Assembly (NCBI GenBank): GCA_016192145.1 | Contig: JACPUT010000018.1 | Location: 1-64,000, forward strand | Source: Acidobacteriota bacterium | GTDB lineage: Bacteria > Acidobacteriota > Holophagae > Holophagales > Holophagaceae | Direction of reading: 5' to 3' | DNA length: 64,000 nt | Program-made: the position numbers and the translations under genes | The notes under the pieces: generated by a model | The model's database searches: none | The model's input: the letters and a program-made list of their open reading frames with translations, nothing else | Told to the model about the DNA's origin: nothing | In this document: positions 46,744-55,600 of the stretch, in pieces | Layout: every line of letters starts with the position of its first letter | How positions within the stretch are numbered: position 1 is the stretch's first letter

Positions 46744-48885
46744 ATGCGCATGCGCCATCCCCTGCACTTCTTCGCCCTGCCAGCCCTTCTCGCGACCGTG
46801 CCCGCCCATGCGCAGGCCGGGAGCATGGGGCAGGCGCCTTCGCCCACCGCGACCACCCTCTTTTCCGGATTCAATGACTGGATCGGCAGCGATTCCAAGG
46901 GGGTTCGCATCGGCGCCGATGGGCGGCTCAAGCTGTCCCCGGGCCTGCGCCGGGTGGGCCAGGTGCCCGAAGGCGTGGTCTGGTCGGCCGTGTCCGATGG
47001 CCAGGGCGGCCTGTTCCTCAGCGCCGGCACCGAGGGTAAGCTCTTCCACTATCAGAACGGCCAGGTGCGCCCGTTGGCGCAGGTGAAGGGCGGCATCGTC
47101 TTCGCGATGGATCGCCTGGGGCGGGATCTCATCGTGGCCCCCAGCGGTGAAGGCAAGCTCTTCCGGATCCTTCCCAACGGCGACGTGAAGCCCTTCGCGG
47201 ATATCGACGCCAAGGTGGTGTGGGCCCTGAAGGCGGGGGAAAGCGAAGTGACGGTGGCCGGAGCCGGCGAGCGCGGGGCCGTGCTCATCAAGACCCTGGA
47301 AGGCCAGAGCCGCCGACTCGCGGAATTGCCCGAGGAACCCGCCTTCACGGCCCTGCTGGCGGATGGGGAAGGCGGCTGGTACCTGGGCACCCACGGGCGC
47401 GGCCTGGTGGGCCGCTACCGGGGGGGTGAGAAGGTCGAGATCCTCATGGACACGCCCTTCGAGGAAGTGCGGGGGCTGGTGCTCCAGGATGGGCAGCTCT
47501 ACGTCGCGGCCAACAACGGCCTCGCCCGCCAGATGCTCTCGGGCCAGCTGGAGCGGCGGGAGGGCTTCCTCCAGGCGGAGCCCCAGGCCAGCGCCCGGAG
47601 CGGGGTCCTCCGGCTGGGCAAGGATCGGGTGCCCGAGCTGATGTGGCAGAGCGCCCAAAGCCAGATCTTCTCCCTGGCCAGCTGGAAGGGCCAGCTGCTC
47701 GTGGGCACGGGCAACCGCAGCCGGATCTTCGCCCTGCCCATGGCCAAGGGGGAGGAGCCCTTCGCCGTGTTGCAGGAACTGGGCACGGGCCAAGCCACGG
47801 CCTTCGTCCCCTCGGGGGCGGAACTGCTCGTGGTGGGCTCCAACCCCGGTGAACTCCACCTGCTTTCCGAGGCCCAGGCCACGGAGGGAACCCTGGAGAG
47901 CCGCGTGCTCAAGGGCGCTCCGATCGCCGACTGGGGCCGGGCCTACCTGGGTGCGGAGGTCCCCCAGGGCACCAACGTGGAGCTGCAGTTCCGCACGGGT
48001 AGCACCGAGGTTCCCGATGGCACCTGGGCGCCCTGGACGCCGCCCCTCCGCAGCGGGGAGCGCCCCAACGTGGCCCCCAGCCGCTTCGCGCAATTCCGCC
48101 TGAAGCTCTCGAGCACCCGCGGCGGCGCCACCCCCACGGTGGAATCGGTGACGATGCATTCGGCCAATCGCAATCTGGCTCCGGTCTGGGAAGGCGTGGA
48201 GATCATGCCGCCCGGCCTCGTCATCACCCGCAATGCCCCGCCGGATGACATCGGCATCGAGCGGGTGCCCCTCGATACGCAGAAACTGATCCCCGCGCTG
48301 ACCTACTTGGGCAGCGAGAAGCGCAGCTTCCGCCGGGCCGCCCAGAGTTTCGTGTTCCGGGTCTCCGATCCCAACAACGACACCCTCCAGTTCCAGCTCC
48401 GCCTCATCCCCGACAAGGGCGCGCCGATCCTCCTCGACAGGGCCTGGAAGGAGCGCTTCTTCAGCATGGACACGCTGCCCGTGCCCGATGGCCGCTACCG
48501 CCTGGAGGTCACCGCCTCCGACCAGCCCTCCCAGCCCTTCAATCTCGTGCTCACCAGCACCTGGCGCACGCCGGCCTTCGTGGTGGACCACACGCCACCC
48601 ACCCTCGGCGAGCTCGCCGCCGTGCCCGAGGGCGAGAATCTCCGGGTGCGGTTCCTCGCCCGGGATGGCATGAGCGTCCTCAAGGAAGCCGCCCTCAGCG
48701 CGGATGGCGAGCACTGGATCCAGATCGCGCCGGAGGATCGGGTCTTCGACCAGACCGAGGAACGCTTCGACGTGGTGATCCCCCGGGAGTTCCTGAAGGG
48801 GGACCGGGTGGTCATCCGGGTCACGGATCTGGAGTTGAATGAACAGAGCGCCAGCGTGGGGATGGGTCTTCCCCCGCGCCGGTAG
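46744..48885 (+). CDS. Exported beta-propeller protein of unknown function
   Basis: 713 residues: signal peptide at about 1-24 (HPLHFFALPALLATVPAHAQ), then a beta-propeller of repeated blades (residues about 40-390; SDGQGGLFLSAGTEGKLF and ADGEGGWYLGTHGRGLVG are two examples). Fibronectin/Ig-like segments follow from about 420 to the end. The ATG at 46744 is preceded by AAGGA; an earlier frame start overlaps the S55 gene. It sits 10 bp after the S55 gene and is likely co-transcribed with it. A substrate-binding or scaffolding role outside the cytoplasm is inferred. Confidence 0.75.
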   Translation: MRMRHPLHFFALPALLATVPAHAQAGSMGQAPSPTATTLFSGFNDWIGSDSKGVRIGADGRLKLSPGLRRVGQVPEGVVWSAVSDGQGGLFLSAGTEGKLFHYQNGQVRPLAQVKGGIVFAMDRLGRDLIVAPSGEGKLFRILPNGDVKPFADIDAKVVWALKAGESEVTVAGAGERGAVLIKTLEGQSRRLAELPEEPAFTALLADGEGGWYLGTHGRGLVGRYRGGEKVEILMDTPFEEVRGLVLQDGQLYVAANNGLARQMLSGQLERREGFLQAEPQASARSGVLRLGKDRVPELMWQSAQSQIFSLASWKGQLLVGTGNRSRIFALPMAKGEEPFAVLQELGTGQATAFVPSGAELLVVGSNPGELHLLSEAQATEGTLESRVLKGAPIADWGRAYLGAEVPQGTNVELQFRTGSTEVPDGTWAPWTPPLRSGERPNVAPSRFAQFRLKLSSTRGGATPTVESVTMHSANRNLAPVWEGVEIMPPGLVITRNAPPDDIGIERVPLDTQKLIPALTYLGSEKRSFRRAAQSFVFRVSDPNNDTLQFQLRLIPDKGAPILLDRAWKERFFSMDTLPVPDGRYRLEVTASDQPSQPFNLVLTSTWRTPAFVVDHTPPTLGELAAVPEGENLRVRFLARDGMSVLKEAALSADGEHWIQIAPEDRVFDQTEERFDVVIPREFLKGDRVVIRVTDLELNEQSASVGMGLPPRR

Positions 48886-48957
48886 CCGAGCAGGCCGACC
48901 GCTCGCGTTCGCAGTCCGCACAAGGGAATCGTCCATTCGGACGGTGGATTGTCCCCG

Positions 48958-48963
48958 TATACT
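48958..48963 (+). promoter_or_regulatory. Candidate -10 element, TATACT
   Basis: TATACT lies 28 bp before the ATG of the VPS10-like gene, in the context TATACTGGGGCACC. A near copy (TACACTGGGGG) sits 30 bp before the SPFH gene. No convincing -35 hexamer is visible at 16-18 bp. Confidence 0.4.
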
Positions 48964-48985
48964 GGGGCACCTTTCCGGAGTGCCC

Positions 48986-51900
48986 ATGCGTCGGTTGGCC
49001 CTTGCCATCCTCGCCCTGCTTCCCCTGGCTGCCCAGCAGCCCCGGGCCGCGGAGGCGAAGCCCTTCACCGAGCAGATGGAGGGCCTGACCTTCCGGAACA
49101 TCGGGCCCTTTCGGGGCGGCCGGGTGACGGCGGTGACGGGCGTCCGGCGGCAGCCCGCGACGTTCTACTTCGGAGCCACGGGCGGCGGCGTGTGGAAGAC
49201 GACGGATGCCGGCGCCACGTGGGTGAACGTGTCCGACAAGGATTTCAAGACGGGCAGCGTGGGTGCGATCGGAGTGGCGGAATCGGATCCCAACGTGGTC
49301 TACGCGGGCATGGGCGAAGCGCCGATCCGGGGCAACGCGAGCCACGGGGATGGCGTCTACCGGAGCACCGATGCGGGCCAGACATGGAGGAACGTCGGCC
49401 TGAAGACCACGCGCCACATCGCGCGGGTGCGCGTGCACCCGCAGGATCCCGACACGGCTTGGGTGGCGGCCCAGGGGCACATGTATGGCCCCAACCCCGA
49501 CCGGGGCGTCTTCAAGACCACGGATGGGGGAAAGTCCTGGCGGAAGGTCCTCTTCGTGGATGACAAGACGGGCGCCAGCGACCTCGTGCTGGATCCCACC
49601 AACCCCCGCATCCTCTTCGCGGGCTTCTGGCAGGTGGTCCGCCGGCCCTGGGAACTGGTGAGCGGCGGCCCGGGCAGCTCCCTATGGAAGAGCGTGGATG
49701 GTGGCGAGACCTGGAAGAAGCTCGCGGAGGGCTTGCCCGAGGGCCTCCTCGGCAAGGTGGGCGTGGCCGTGGCCCCCTCCCGGCCGGGGCGCATCTGGGC
49801 CCTCATCGAGCACCGCACGAAGGGCGGCCTCTACCGCAGCGATGATGGCGGCGAAAAATGGGAGCACGCCTCCGACAACCACGGCCTGCGGGAGCGCGCC
49901 TGGTACTACACCTGCGTCTACGCCGATCCCAGATCCGAAGATTCGGTCTGGTGCCCCAACGTCTACATGCACCGCACCGTGGATGGCGGAAAGTCCTGGG
50001 CTCCCGTGGGCGGCTTCGGCCATGGCGACCACCACGACATGTGGATCGATCCCGATGATCCCGCCCGCATGATCGTGGGCAACGATGGCGGCGCCACGGT
50101 CACGGTGAACGGCGGCAAGTCCTGGTCCACCCAGATGAACCAGCCCACGGCGCAGTTCTACCGGGTGGCGGTGGATTACCGGTGGCCCTACCGGATCTAC
50201 GGCGCCCAGCAGGACAACACCTCCGTGGCCATCCCCAGCGCCACGCCCTGGCTGGGCATCGATGCCACGGATTGGCACGCGGTGGGCGGCGGCGAGAGCG
50301 GCTGGATCGCCCCGGATCCCATGAACCCGGACGTCACCTACGCCGGCGAGTACGGCGGCCAGCTCACCCGCTACGACCACCGCACGGGGCAGACGCGCCA
50401 CATCATGGCCTGGCCCCAGCTGGGCAGCGGGCGACCCACCTCGGCCCTCAAGTACCGCTTCAACTGGAACGCGCCCCTGATCATCTCCCGGCACGACCCG
50501 AAGGTGCTCTACCACGCCGCCCAGAAACTCCTGCGCAGCCGCGACGAGGGCGAGACCTGGGAGGAGGCGAGCCCCGACCTCACCCGCGACGACCCCACCA
50601 CCCAGGGCACCAGCGGCGGGCCCATCACCATGGACGTGAGCGGCGCCGAAGTCTACGGCTGCATCTTCGCCCTGGCGGAATCCGCCCATGAGAAGGGCCT
50701 CCTGTGGGCGGGCACCGATGATGGCCTCGTGCACCTCACGCGGGATGGCGGCCGAACCTGGAGCAACGTCACCGAGGCCCTGCGCCGGGCGGGCCTGCCC
50801 GACCGCACCCAGATCAACGCCATCGACGCCTCCCCCTTTGACGCCGGCACGGCCTGGGTGGCCGCCACCCACTACCGCTGGAACGACTTCCGCCCCCTGA
50901 TCTTCCTCACCCGGGACTACGGGAAGACCTGGCAGCAGCGCACGGGGGGCCTGCCCGCCGAGGCCTGGGTGCGCGTGGTGCGCGAGGATCCCGGTCGCAG
51001 GGACCTGCTCTACGCGGGCACCGAGACGGGCCTCTTCGTCTCCTTCGATGGGGGCCGCGCCTGGCGCGCCTTCCAACGCAACCTGCCCGTGGTGCCCCTC
51101 ACGGACCTCGTGGTGAAGGGGGACGACCTCGTGGTGGCCACCCAGGGCCGCAGCTTCTGGATCCTGGACGACCTCACTCCCCTGCGCCAGTGGGGGGACG
51201 AGGTGGCCGCCAGGCCCCTCCACGTCTTCGATCCCGGCCCCGCCATCCGCATGCAGCAGTGGCTCCAGGACGATAGCGAGACGCCCAATCCCGCCTTGGG
51301 CGCAAACCGGCCCGTGGGTGCCGCCGTGGATATCTGGCTGAAGGAGGTCCCGAAGACCCCCCTCACCGTGGAGGTGTGGGAGGGGCCCACCCTCCTGCGG
51401 AAGCTGACCTCCGCCAAGGCGGAGCCCGAAGGTGATCTGCAGTCCCGAAAGGAGGCGGAGGCCCGCGACCACGAGCGGATGAAGGACAAGCCGCTGGAGC
51501 TGAAGCCCGGCCTCAACCGCATCCGGTGGGACCTCCGCATCCTTCCCCCCTGGGTGGCGCCCAAGGCCGTCTTCAACGAGGGCGACAAGACGCCGCCGCG
51601 GGTGGCGCCGGGCCGCTACACCGTGAGGGTCAAGCTGGGTGCCGAGATGGTGGAACGCCGCGTCGAGGTGAAGGCCAATCCGGGCGTGAAGGTCAGCCCG
51701 GCGGATCTGCAGGCCCAGTACGCCCTCCTTAGGGAGCTACGGGATCGCCTGGATGAGAACCACCGGGCCGTCACCCGCCTGCGGGACCTCCGGGGGCAAG
51801 TGAAGGCCTGGGGGGAGCGGCGCGCCGCGCTTCAAGCCTCTGCCACCGCCTTGGCCACGAAGCTGGAGGCCCTGGAGCGGAAGCTCACCAACCCCGATAT

Positions 51901-52153
51901 CCAATCCGACGAGGACGACCTCGTCTATCCCCCCATGCTCGATCACGACTGGGTGTACCTCGCCTACCTCGTGGGCTCGGCGGATGCGAAACCCACTGCC
52001 GGGGCCCTGCAGAGGGTCGCCGAGCTGAAGGAGGCGCAGGCCGCCGTGCTCAAGGCGATCGCCGAACTGGAATCCGGCGAGCTCGCCGGGTTCCAGCAGT
52101 CCCTCGAGTCCGCGGGCCTGCCCCGCGTCATGGCCGTCGTGCCCGCGGAGTGA
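48986..52153 (+). CDS. VPS10/BNR-type exported beta-propeller protein
   Basis: 1055 residues. The signal peptide (about 1-22, LALAILALLPLAAQ) is followed by a long BNR/VPS10 beta-propeller with many Asp-box-like repeats, for example GGGVWKTTDAGATWVNV, GVYRSTDAGQTWRNVG, GVFKTTDGGKSWRKV and LHLTRDGGRTWSNV variants. It ends in a charged coiled-coil-like C-terminus (about 920-1055). Such proteins are annotated as sortilin-like or glycosyl-hydrolase-like, but no catalytic residues of glycosidases can be assigned here. The start is at 48986 because GGAG precedes it and a signal peptide follows. A candidate -10 hexamer (TATACT) lies 28 bp upstream. Confidence 0.85.
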   Translation: MRRLALAILALLPLAAQQPRAAEAKPFTEQMEGLTFRNIGPFRGGRVTAVTGVRRQPATFYFGATGGGVWKTTDAGATWVNVSDKDFKTGSVGAIGVAESDPNVVYAGMGEAPIRGNASHGDGVYRSTDAGQTWRNVGLKTTRHIARVRVHPQDPDTAWVAAQGHMYGPNPDRGVFKTTDGGKSWRKVLFVDDKTGASDLVLDPTNPRILFAGFWQVVRRPWELVSGGPGSSLWKSVDGGETWKKLAEGLPEGLLGKVGVAVAPSRPGRIWALIEHRTKGGLYRSDDGGEKWEHASDNHGLRERAWYYTCVYADPRSEDSVWCPNVYMHRTVDGGKSWAPVGGFGHGDHHDMWIDPDDPARMIVGNDGGATVTVNGGKSWSTQMNQPTAQFYRVAVDYRWPYRIYGAQQDNTSVAIPSATPWLGIDATDWHAVGGGESGWIAPDPMNPDVTYAGEYGGQLTRYDHRTGQTRHIMAWPQLGSGRPTSALKYRFNWNAPLIISRHDPKVLYHAAQKLLRSRDEGETWEEASPDLTRDDPTTQGTSGGPITMDVSGAEVYGCIFALAESAHEKGLLWAGTDDGLVHLTRDGGRTWSNVTEALRRAGLPDRTQINAIDASPFDAGTAWVAATHYRWNDFRPLIFLTRDYGKTWQQRTGGLPAEAWVRVVREDPGRRDLLYAGTETGLFVSFDGGRAWRAFQRNLPVVPLTDLVVKGDDLVVATQGRSFWILDDLTPLRQWGDEVAARPLHVFDPGPAIRMQQWLQDDSETPNPALGANRPVGAAVDIWLKEVPKTPLTVEVWEGPTLLRKLTSAKAEPEGDLQSRKEAEARDHERMKDKPLELKPGLNRIRWDLRILPPWVAPKAVFNEGDKTPPRVAPGRYTVRVKLGAEMVERRVEVKANPGVKVSPADLQAQYALLRELRDRLDENHRAVTRLRDLRGQVKAWGERRAALQASATALATKLEALERKLTNPDIQSDEDDLVYPPMLDHDWVYLAYLVGSADAKPTAGALQRVAELKEAQAAVLKAIAELESGELAGFQQSLESAGLPRVMAVVPAE

Positions 52154-52157
52154 GGCC

Positions 52158-52481
52158 ATGGCGGAGCCGGATTTCTGGACGATGTACCTGAAGGCCCACC
52201 GCCATCGCGGAAACCGGAGGCTCCATGCCCTGGGCACCCTCGGCTACCTCTCGGGCCTGGCCTGGATCGCCGTCCACGGCGCCTGGATCTGGATCCCAGC
52301 CCTGCCCGTGTGGGCCTACGGCTGCGCCTGGACCGGCCACTTCGGCCTGGAGAAGAACCGCCCCGCCACCTTCGGCCACCCCTTCCTCAGCCTCTGGAGC
52401 GATCACCGCATGGTGGCGCTGATGCTGGTGGGCCGGCTCGACGCGGAATTCGAGCGGCTGGGGATTCCCTTGAAGGGCTGA
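52158..52481 (+). CDS. Mpo1-like (DUF962) membrane protein
   Basis: 107 residues. The family pattern is complete: FWTMYLKAHRHRGNRRLHALG at the start, two hydrophobic helices (about 27-55), then WTGHFGLEKNRPATFGHP and LWSDHRMVALML. In yeast, Mpo1 is an iron-dependent dioxygenase of phytosphingosine-derived 2-hydroxy fatty acids; the conserved His residues are present, but the bacterial substrate is unknown. It starts 4 bp after the VPS10-like gene and is followed by a strong terminator. Confidence 0.85.
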   Translation: MAEPDFWTMYLKAHRHRGNRRLHALGTLGYLSGLAWIAVHGAWIWIPALPVWAYGCAWTGHFGLEKNRPATFGHPFLSLWSDHRMVALMLVGRLDAEFERLGIPLKG

Positions 52482-52515
52482 GAGGGGTGGGCACCCGTTG
52501 GGGCCCACCCCTCTC
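52480..52515. terminator. Bidirectional intrinsic terminator
   Basis: GAGAGGGGTGGGC and GCCCACCCCTCTC form a perfect 13-bp stem with a 10-nt loop, between two convergent genes (DUF962 and LURP-one-like). No long T-run is present on either side. Confidence 0.75.
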
Positions 52516-52520
52516 CGGGA

Positions 52521-53111
52521 TCAACCCTGCTGTTCCTTGTAGACCCGATCCACGGCCAGGGCCAGGCCCGTGAGCAGGGCGAGGCCGTGGGGGTGCCGCT
52601 CGCCTGCGGCGTCCAGCACCACGAGGTACTGGTCGGCGTTGGTGAAGAGCTCCTTGGCGAGGCCCGCCCACTTCTTCGTGATGCGGCCGAAGACCTGGCC
52701 GTTCACGGTGAAGGTGAAGTCCCAGCCCTTCCAATCGCCCTTGAGTTCGCCCATGGGGAGCCCCTGGGCGTCCTGCACATCGAAGGCGCCGCCCAGGGTC
52801 CACAGGCGGGAACGCAGCTGGGCCATCAGCTCGCCGCTGGGGCCGTGCACCGTGAGGCGGGTCCGGAAGAAGCCCACGTGCTTGTGGATGCTGAGGAGCG
52901 GGGAGGACTGGCCGGGGCCGTAGACCCGCACGTCGGTGGGCAGGAGGGCCTTCTTCACCAGCAGGCGCAGCCACTTCATGGAGGGCTCGTCCTTCGCCTG
53001 GCCGAGCTGGGCGCCGGAGTCGGGATCCAGCAGGTTGTAGGTGTCCGTGAGTTTCAGGATCGCCACCTCTTCCTTGATGAAGAGGGACTTTCGGCCTTGG
53101 AACAGGGTCAT
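52521..53111 (-). CDS. LURP-one/scramblase-related family protein
   Basis: 196 residues with the 12-stranded tubby-like barrel pattern of LURP-one-related proteins: LFQGRKSLFIKEEVAIL, DTYNLLDPDSGAQLG, HVGFFRTRLTVHGPSGEL, TLGGAFDVQDAQGLPMGELK and TFTVNGQVFGRITKKWAG. The function in bacteria is not established; related proteins are linked to phospholipid scrambling. Two ATGs are possible (53120, 53111). I chose 53111 because AAAGGA then lies 8 nt upstream and the gene starts 2 bp after the crotonase stop. It is co-transcribed with the crotonase. Confidence 0.7.
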   Translation of the reverse strand: MTLFQGRKSLFIKEEVAILKLTDTYNLLDPDSGAQLGQAKDEPSMKWLRLLVKKALLPTDVRVYGPGQSSPLLSIHKHVGFFRTRLTVHGPSGELMAQLRSRLWTLGGAFDVQDAQGLPMGELKGDWKGWDFTFTVNGQVFGRITKKWAGLAKELFTNADQYLVVLDAAGERHPHGLALLTGLALAVDRVYKEQQG

Positions 53112-53113
53112 GT

Positions 53114-53890
53114 TCAGCATCCTTTAAATTGGGCCGGGCGCTTTTCGAGGAAGGCGCCCATGCCCTCCTTCATATCCTGGCTGGCGGCGAGCAGGCCGAA
53201 GAGGGCGGCCTCGAACTGGAGGCCCTGCTCCAAAGGCATCTCGACGCCCTGCTGCACGGCGGCGAGGGCGCGGGTGAGGGCCAGGGGGCCGCGGGAGAGG
53301 ATGGTCTTCGCGAGCTTTTCCACACCGGCCTTCAGATCGGCCAGGGGGAAGACGCGACTGACGAGGCCCATGCGCAGGGCGTCGGCGGCGGGGATCATGT
53401 CGCCGCTGAGGATCATGTCCAGGCCCACGCCCGTGCCCACGAGGCGGGGCAGGCGCTGGGTGCCGCCATAGCCGGGGATGATGCCGAGGGAAACCTCGGG
53501 CAGGCCGAACCTGGCGTTCTCCGAGGCCACGCGGATGTGGGCGGAGAGGGCCAGCTCACAGCCGCCGCCCAGGGCGAAGCCGTTCACGGCGGCGATGACG
53601 GGCTTGGGCAGGGCGGCGATGCGGTTGAACACGGCCTGGCCCTTGAGGGCCTGCTCCCGGGCGGAGCCGCTGTCCAGATCCTTGAGCTCGCTGATGTCGG
53701 CACCGGCCACGAAGGCCTTCTCGCCAGCGCCCGTGAGCACCACCACGCCCACCTCGGCATCGTGCTCCAGGCCCGCGATGGCTTCCTCGAGCTCCTTCAG
53801 CAGGGCGTTGTTGAGGGCGTTCATCTTCTCGGGACGGTTCAGCGTCACCCAGGCGATGCGGTCCTGCTTCTCGACGAGCACGAGGGACAT
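53114..53890 (-). CDS. Enoyl-CoA hydratase/crotonase-family protein
   Basis: 258 residues, the standard length. The oxyanion-hole motifs GADI (63-66) and GFALGGGCEL are intact, and both catalytic glutamates are present (E112 in GGGCELAL and E132 in LPEVSLGIIPGYGG), so a true hydratase is likely. It converts trans-2-enoyl-CoA to 3-hydroxyacyl-CoA in beta-oxidation or a related degradative pathway; the exact chain length cannot be read. It is the first gene of a two-gene operon with the LURP-one-like gene. A repeat array lies just upstream. Confidence 0.93.
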   Translation of the reverse strand: MSLVLVEKQDRIAWVTLNRPEKMNALNNALLKELEEAIAGLEHDAEVGVVVLTGAGEKAFVAGADISELKDLDSGSAREQALKGQAVFNRIAALPKPVIAAVNGFALGGGCELALSAHIRVASENARFGLPEVSLGIIPGYGGTQRLPRLVGTGVGLDMILSGDMIPAADALRMGLVSRVFPLADLKAGVEKLAKTILSRGPLALTRALAAVQQGVEMPLEQGLQFEAALFGLLAASQDMKEGMGAFLEKRPAQFKGC

Positions 53891-53923
53891 GGGTCCTCCA
53901 GATGGAATCGTTGATTATCGCTG

Positions 53924-54020
53924 GGAACGCGAAGAGCGCGAAGAACTGCGCGAAGAACGCGAAGGAAGATGTGATCAGGTTTGGCGCTCTTGGCGCTTTT
54001 CTTCGCGCTCTTCGCGTTCC
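53924..54020. repeat. Inverted array of a 9-bp unit between two minus-strand genes
   Basis: A perfect 22-bp inverted repeat (53924-53945 with 53999-54020) has 53 bp between its arms. The left part is tandem (GAACGCGAA, GAGCGCGAA, GAACTGCGCGAA, GAACGCGAA); the right part carries the same units inverted. It touches the stop codon of the dienelactone hydrolase gene, so it could stabilise or end that mRNA. Its sequence differs from the other two arrays. Confidence 0.75.
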
Positions 54021-54724
54021 TAATTCAGGTGCTCCCGGAGGAAGGCCAAGCTCGCCGCCCAGCCCTGCCGGGCGCTCTCGGGGTGGAAGTGCTCGGGCCG
54101 GGCGTCGCAGAAGAAGCCGTGGGGGGCCTCGCTGTAGATGAGGCTGGCGAAGGGCTTTTGGGCCTCCAGGAGAGCGGCTTCGACCTGGGGGCGCTGCTCC
54201 CAGGTGATGGCCTGATCCTTCCCGCCCCAGAGGAAGAGGTGGGGGCCGGAGAGGGCGGGCAGCCGGTCCAGGTGCTGCGGGATCATGCCGCCGTAGCAGC
54301 TGATGGCGGCCCGGAGGGGCAGGGCGGTGTTGGCGAGGAAGGCCATGCGGCCCCCCATGCAGTAGCCGACGGCGGCTTGACGTTCGGCGCCCTGGGCGGC
54401 CAGCCAGGCGGCGCAGGCGCGGAAATCGGCGTCCAGACCCTCCAGGGTCATCTTCCCGGCCTCGGCCCGGGCGGCGGCCAGCTCGGTGTAGGGAGCGTCA
54501 AAGTGGGGGGCCGTGCGGTGGAACAGCTCCGGGCAAAGGGCCAGGAAGCCCTCCCGGGCCCAGCGGTCGGTGATATCCCGCATGTGGGCGTTCACGCCGA
54601 AGACCTCCTGGAGCACCAGCAGGCCCGGTGGGTTCGCCACGCCCACGGGGCGGGCGGCCCAGGCACGGAAGGTGGTGCCGTCCTCCGCGGAAAGCTCGAT
54701 CCATTCGCTACGGATGGGGTGCAT
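54020..54724 (-). CDS. Dienelactone hydrolase-family protein
   Basis: 234 residues. The alpha/beta-hydrolase triad of the family is visible: nucleophile C122 in AVGYCMGGRMAF, D170 in GGKDQ, and H202 in APHGFFC, plus E40 in VLQEVFGVN, which activates the cysteine. Dienelactone hydrolases open lactone rings in chlorocatechol breakdown; many homologues act on other lactones or esters, so the substrate is open. AGAGG precedes the ATG at 54724. Only 24 bp separate this start from the divergent nadC. Confidence 0.88.
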   Translation of the reverse strand: MHPIRSEWIELSAEDGTTFRAWAARPVGVANPPGLLVLQEVFGVNAHMRDITDRWAREGFLALCPELFHRTAPHFDAPYTELAAARAEAGKMTLEGLDADFRACAAWLAAQGAERQAAVGYCMGGRMAFLANTALPLRAAISCYGGMIPQHLDRLPALSGPHLFLWGGKDQAITWEQRPQVEAALLEAQKPFASLIYSEAPHGFFCDARPEHFHPESARQGWAASLAFLREHLN

Positions 54725-54748
54725 GGCGACCTCTGGCAAACTACCTGT

Positions 54749-55600
54749 ATGTTCAATGCCCCGCACCCCGAAAGCTACCGCGACTCCCTCCGGGCCTTCC
54801 TCCGGGAGGACTGGGGCACCCAGGACTGGAGCACGGCGGCCGTGCCGGACCGCCCCATGGCCGGGCGGGTGGTGGCCAAGGCCGATCTCACCCTGGCGGG
54901 CCTGCCCGTGGCGGTGGAGGTGCTGAAGATCGTCGATCCGGCCGTGGTGGTGACGCTGCTGGCCCGGGATGGGGATCGGGTTCCCAAGGGCACCGAGGTG
55001 CTCCGGATCGAAGGCCGATCCCACGCCCTGCTCTTGGGCGAGCGGGTGATGCTGAACTTGCTGCAGCGCCTCAGCGGCACGGCCACGCTGACCCGCGCCT
55101 TCGCCGACGCCGTGGCCGGCACGAAGGCCCGCATCCTGGACACCCGCAAGACCACGCCGGGCCTCAAGCTGCTCGAGAAGTACGCCGTGCGCTGCGGCGG
55201 GGGCTTCAACCACCGGCTGAACCTGGGCGATGGCGTGCTGCTCAAGGAGAACCACCTCATGGCCCACGGCGGCATCGAGGGCGCCGTGGCGGCGGCGCGG
55301 GCCGTGGCCCCCAACCTCATCCGCATCGAGGTGGAGGTGGAGACCCTGGACCAGCTGAAGACCTGCCTCGCATGCCCGGGCGTGGATGGCGTGCTACTGG
55401 ACAACATGTCGAACGACCTGACCCGCGAGGCCGTGGCCCTGCGGGATGCCTCCCGCCGCCACCTCTTCCTGGAAGCCAGCGGCAACATGAGCCTGGAGCG
55501 CGTGCGCTCCGTGGCGGAGGCCGGCGTGGACTTCATCAGCGTGGGCGCCCTCACGCACAGCGCGCCCGCGGCGGATCTGAGCCTGCGCCTGGACGCCTGA
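54749..55600 (+). CDS. nadC: Quinolinate phosphoribosyltransferase (nicotinate-nucleotide pyrophosphorylase)
   Basis: 283 residues, full length. NadC converts quinolinate and PRPP to nicotinate mononucleotide in de novo NAD synthesis. Signatures include DTRKTTPGLKLLEKYAVRCGG (substrate phosphate and PRPP contacts), GGGFNHRLNLGDGVLLKENH, and the C-terminal EASGNMSLERV and DFISVGALTHSA. The start at 54749 gives a normal N-terminus, but no ribosome-binding site is visible and the mRNA may be nearly leaderless. No nadA or nadB is in the window. Its TGA stop overlaps the start of the next gene (TGATG). Confidence 0.95.
   Translation: MFNAPHPESYRDSLRAFLREDWGTQDWSTAAVPDRPMAGRVVAKADLTLAGLPVAVEVLKIVDPAVVVTLLARDGDRVPKGTEVLRIEGRSHALLLGERVMLNLLQRLSGTATLTRAFADAVAGTKARILDTRKTTPGLKLLEKYAVRCGGGFNHRLNLGDGVLLKENHLMAHGGIEGAVAAARAVAPNLIRIEVEVETLDQLKTCLACPGVDGVLLDNMSNDLTREAVALRDASRRHLFLEASGNMSLERVRSVAEAGVDFISVGALTHSAPAADLSLRLDA

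Noticed and set aside
45228-49101. 600- and 813-codon minus-strand frames across the S55 and propeller genes
   Set aside because: Both oppose recognisable plus-strand proteins and consist of His/Gly/Gln/Leu-rich sequence without motifs.
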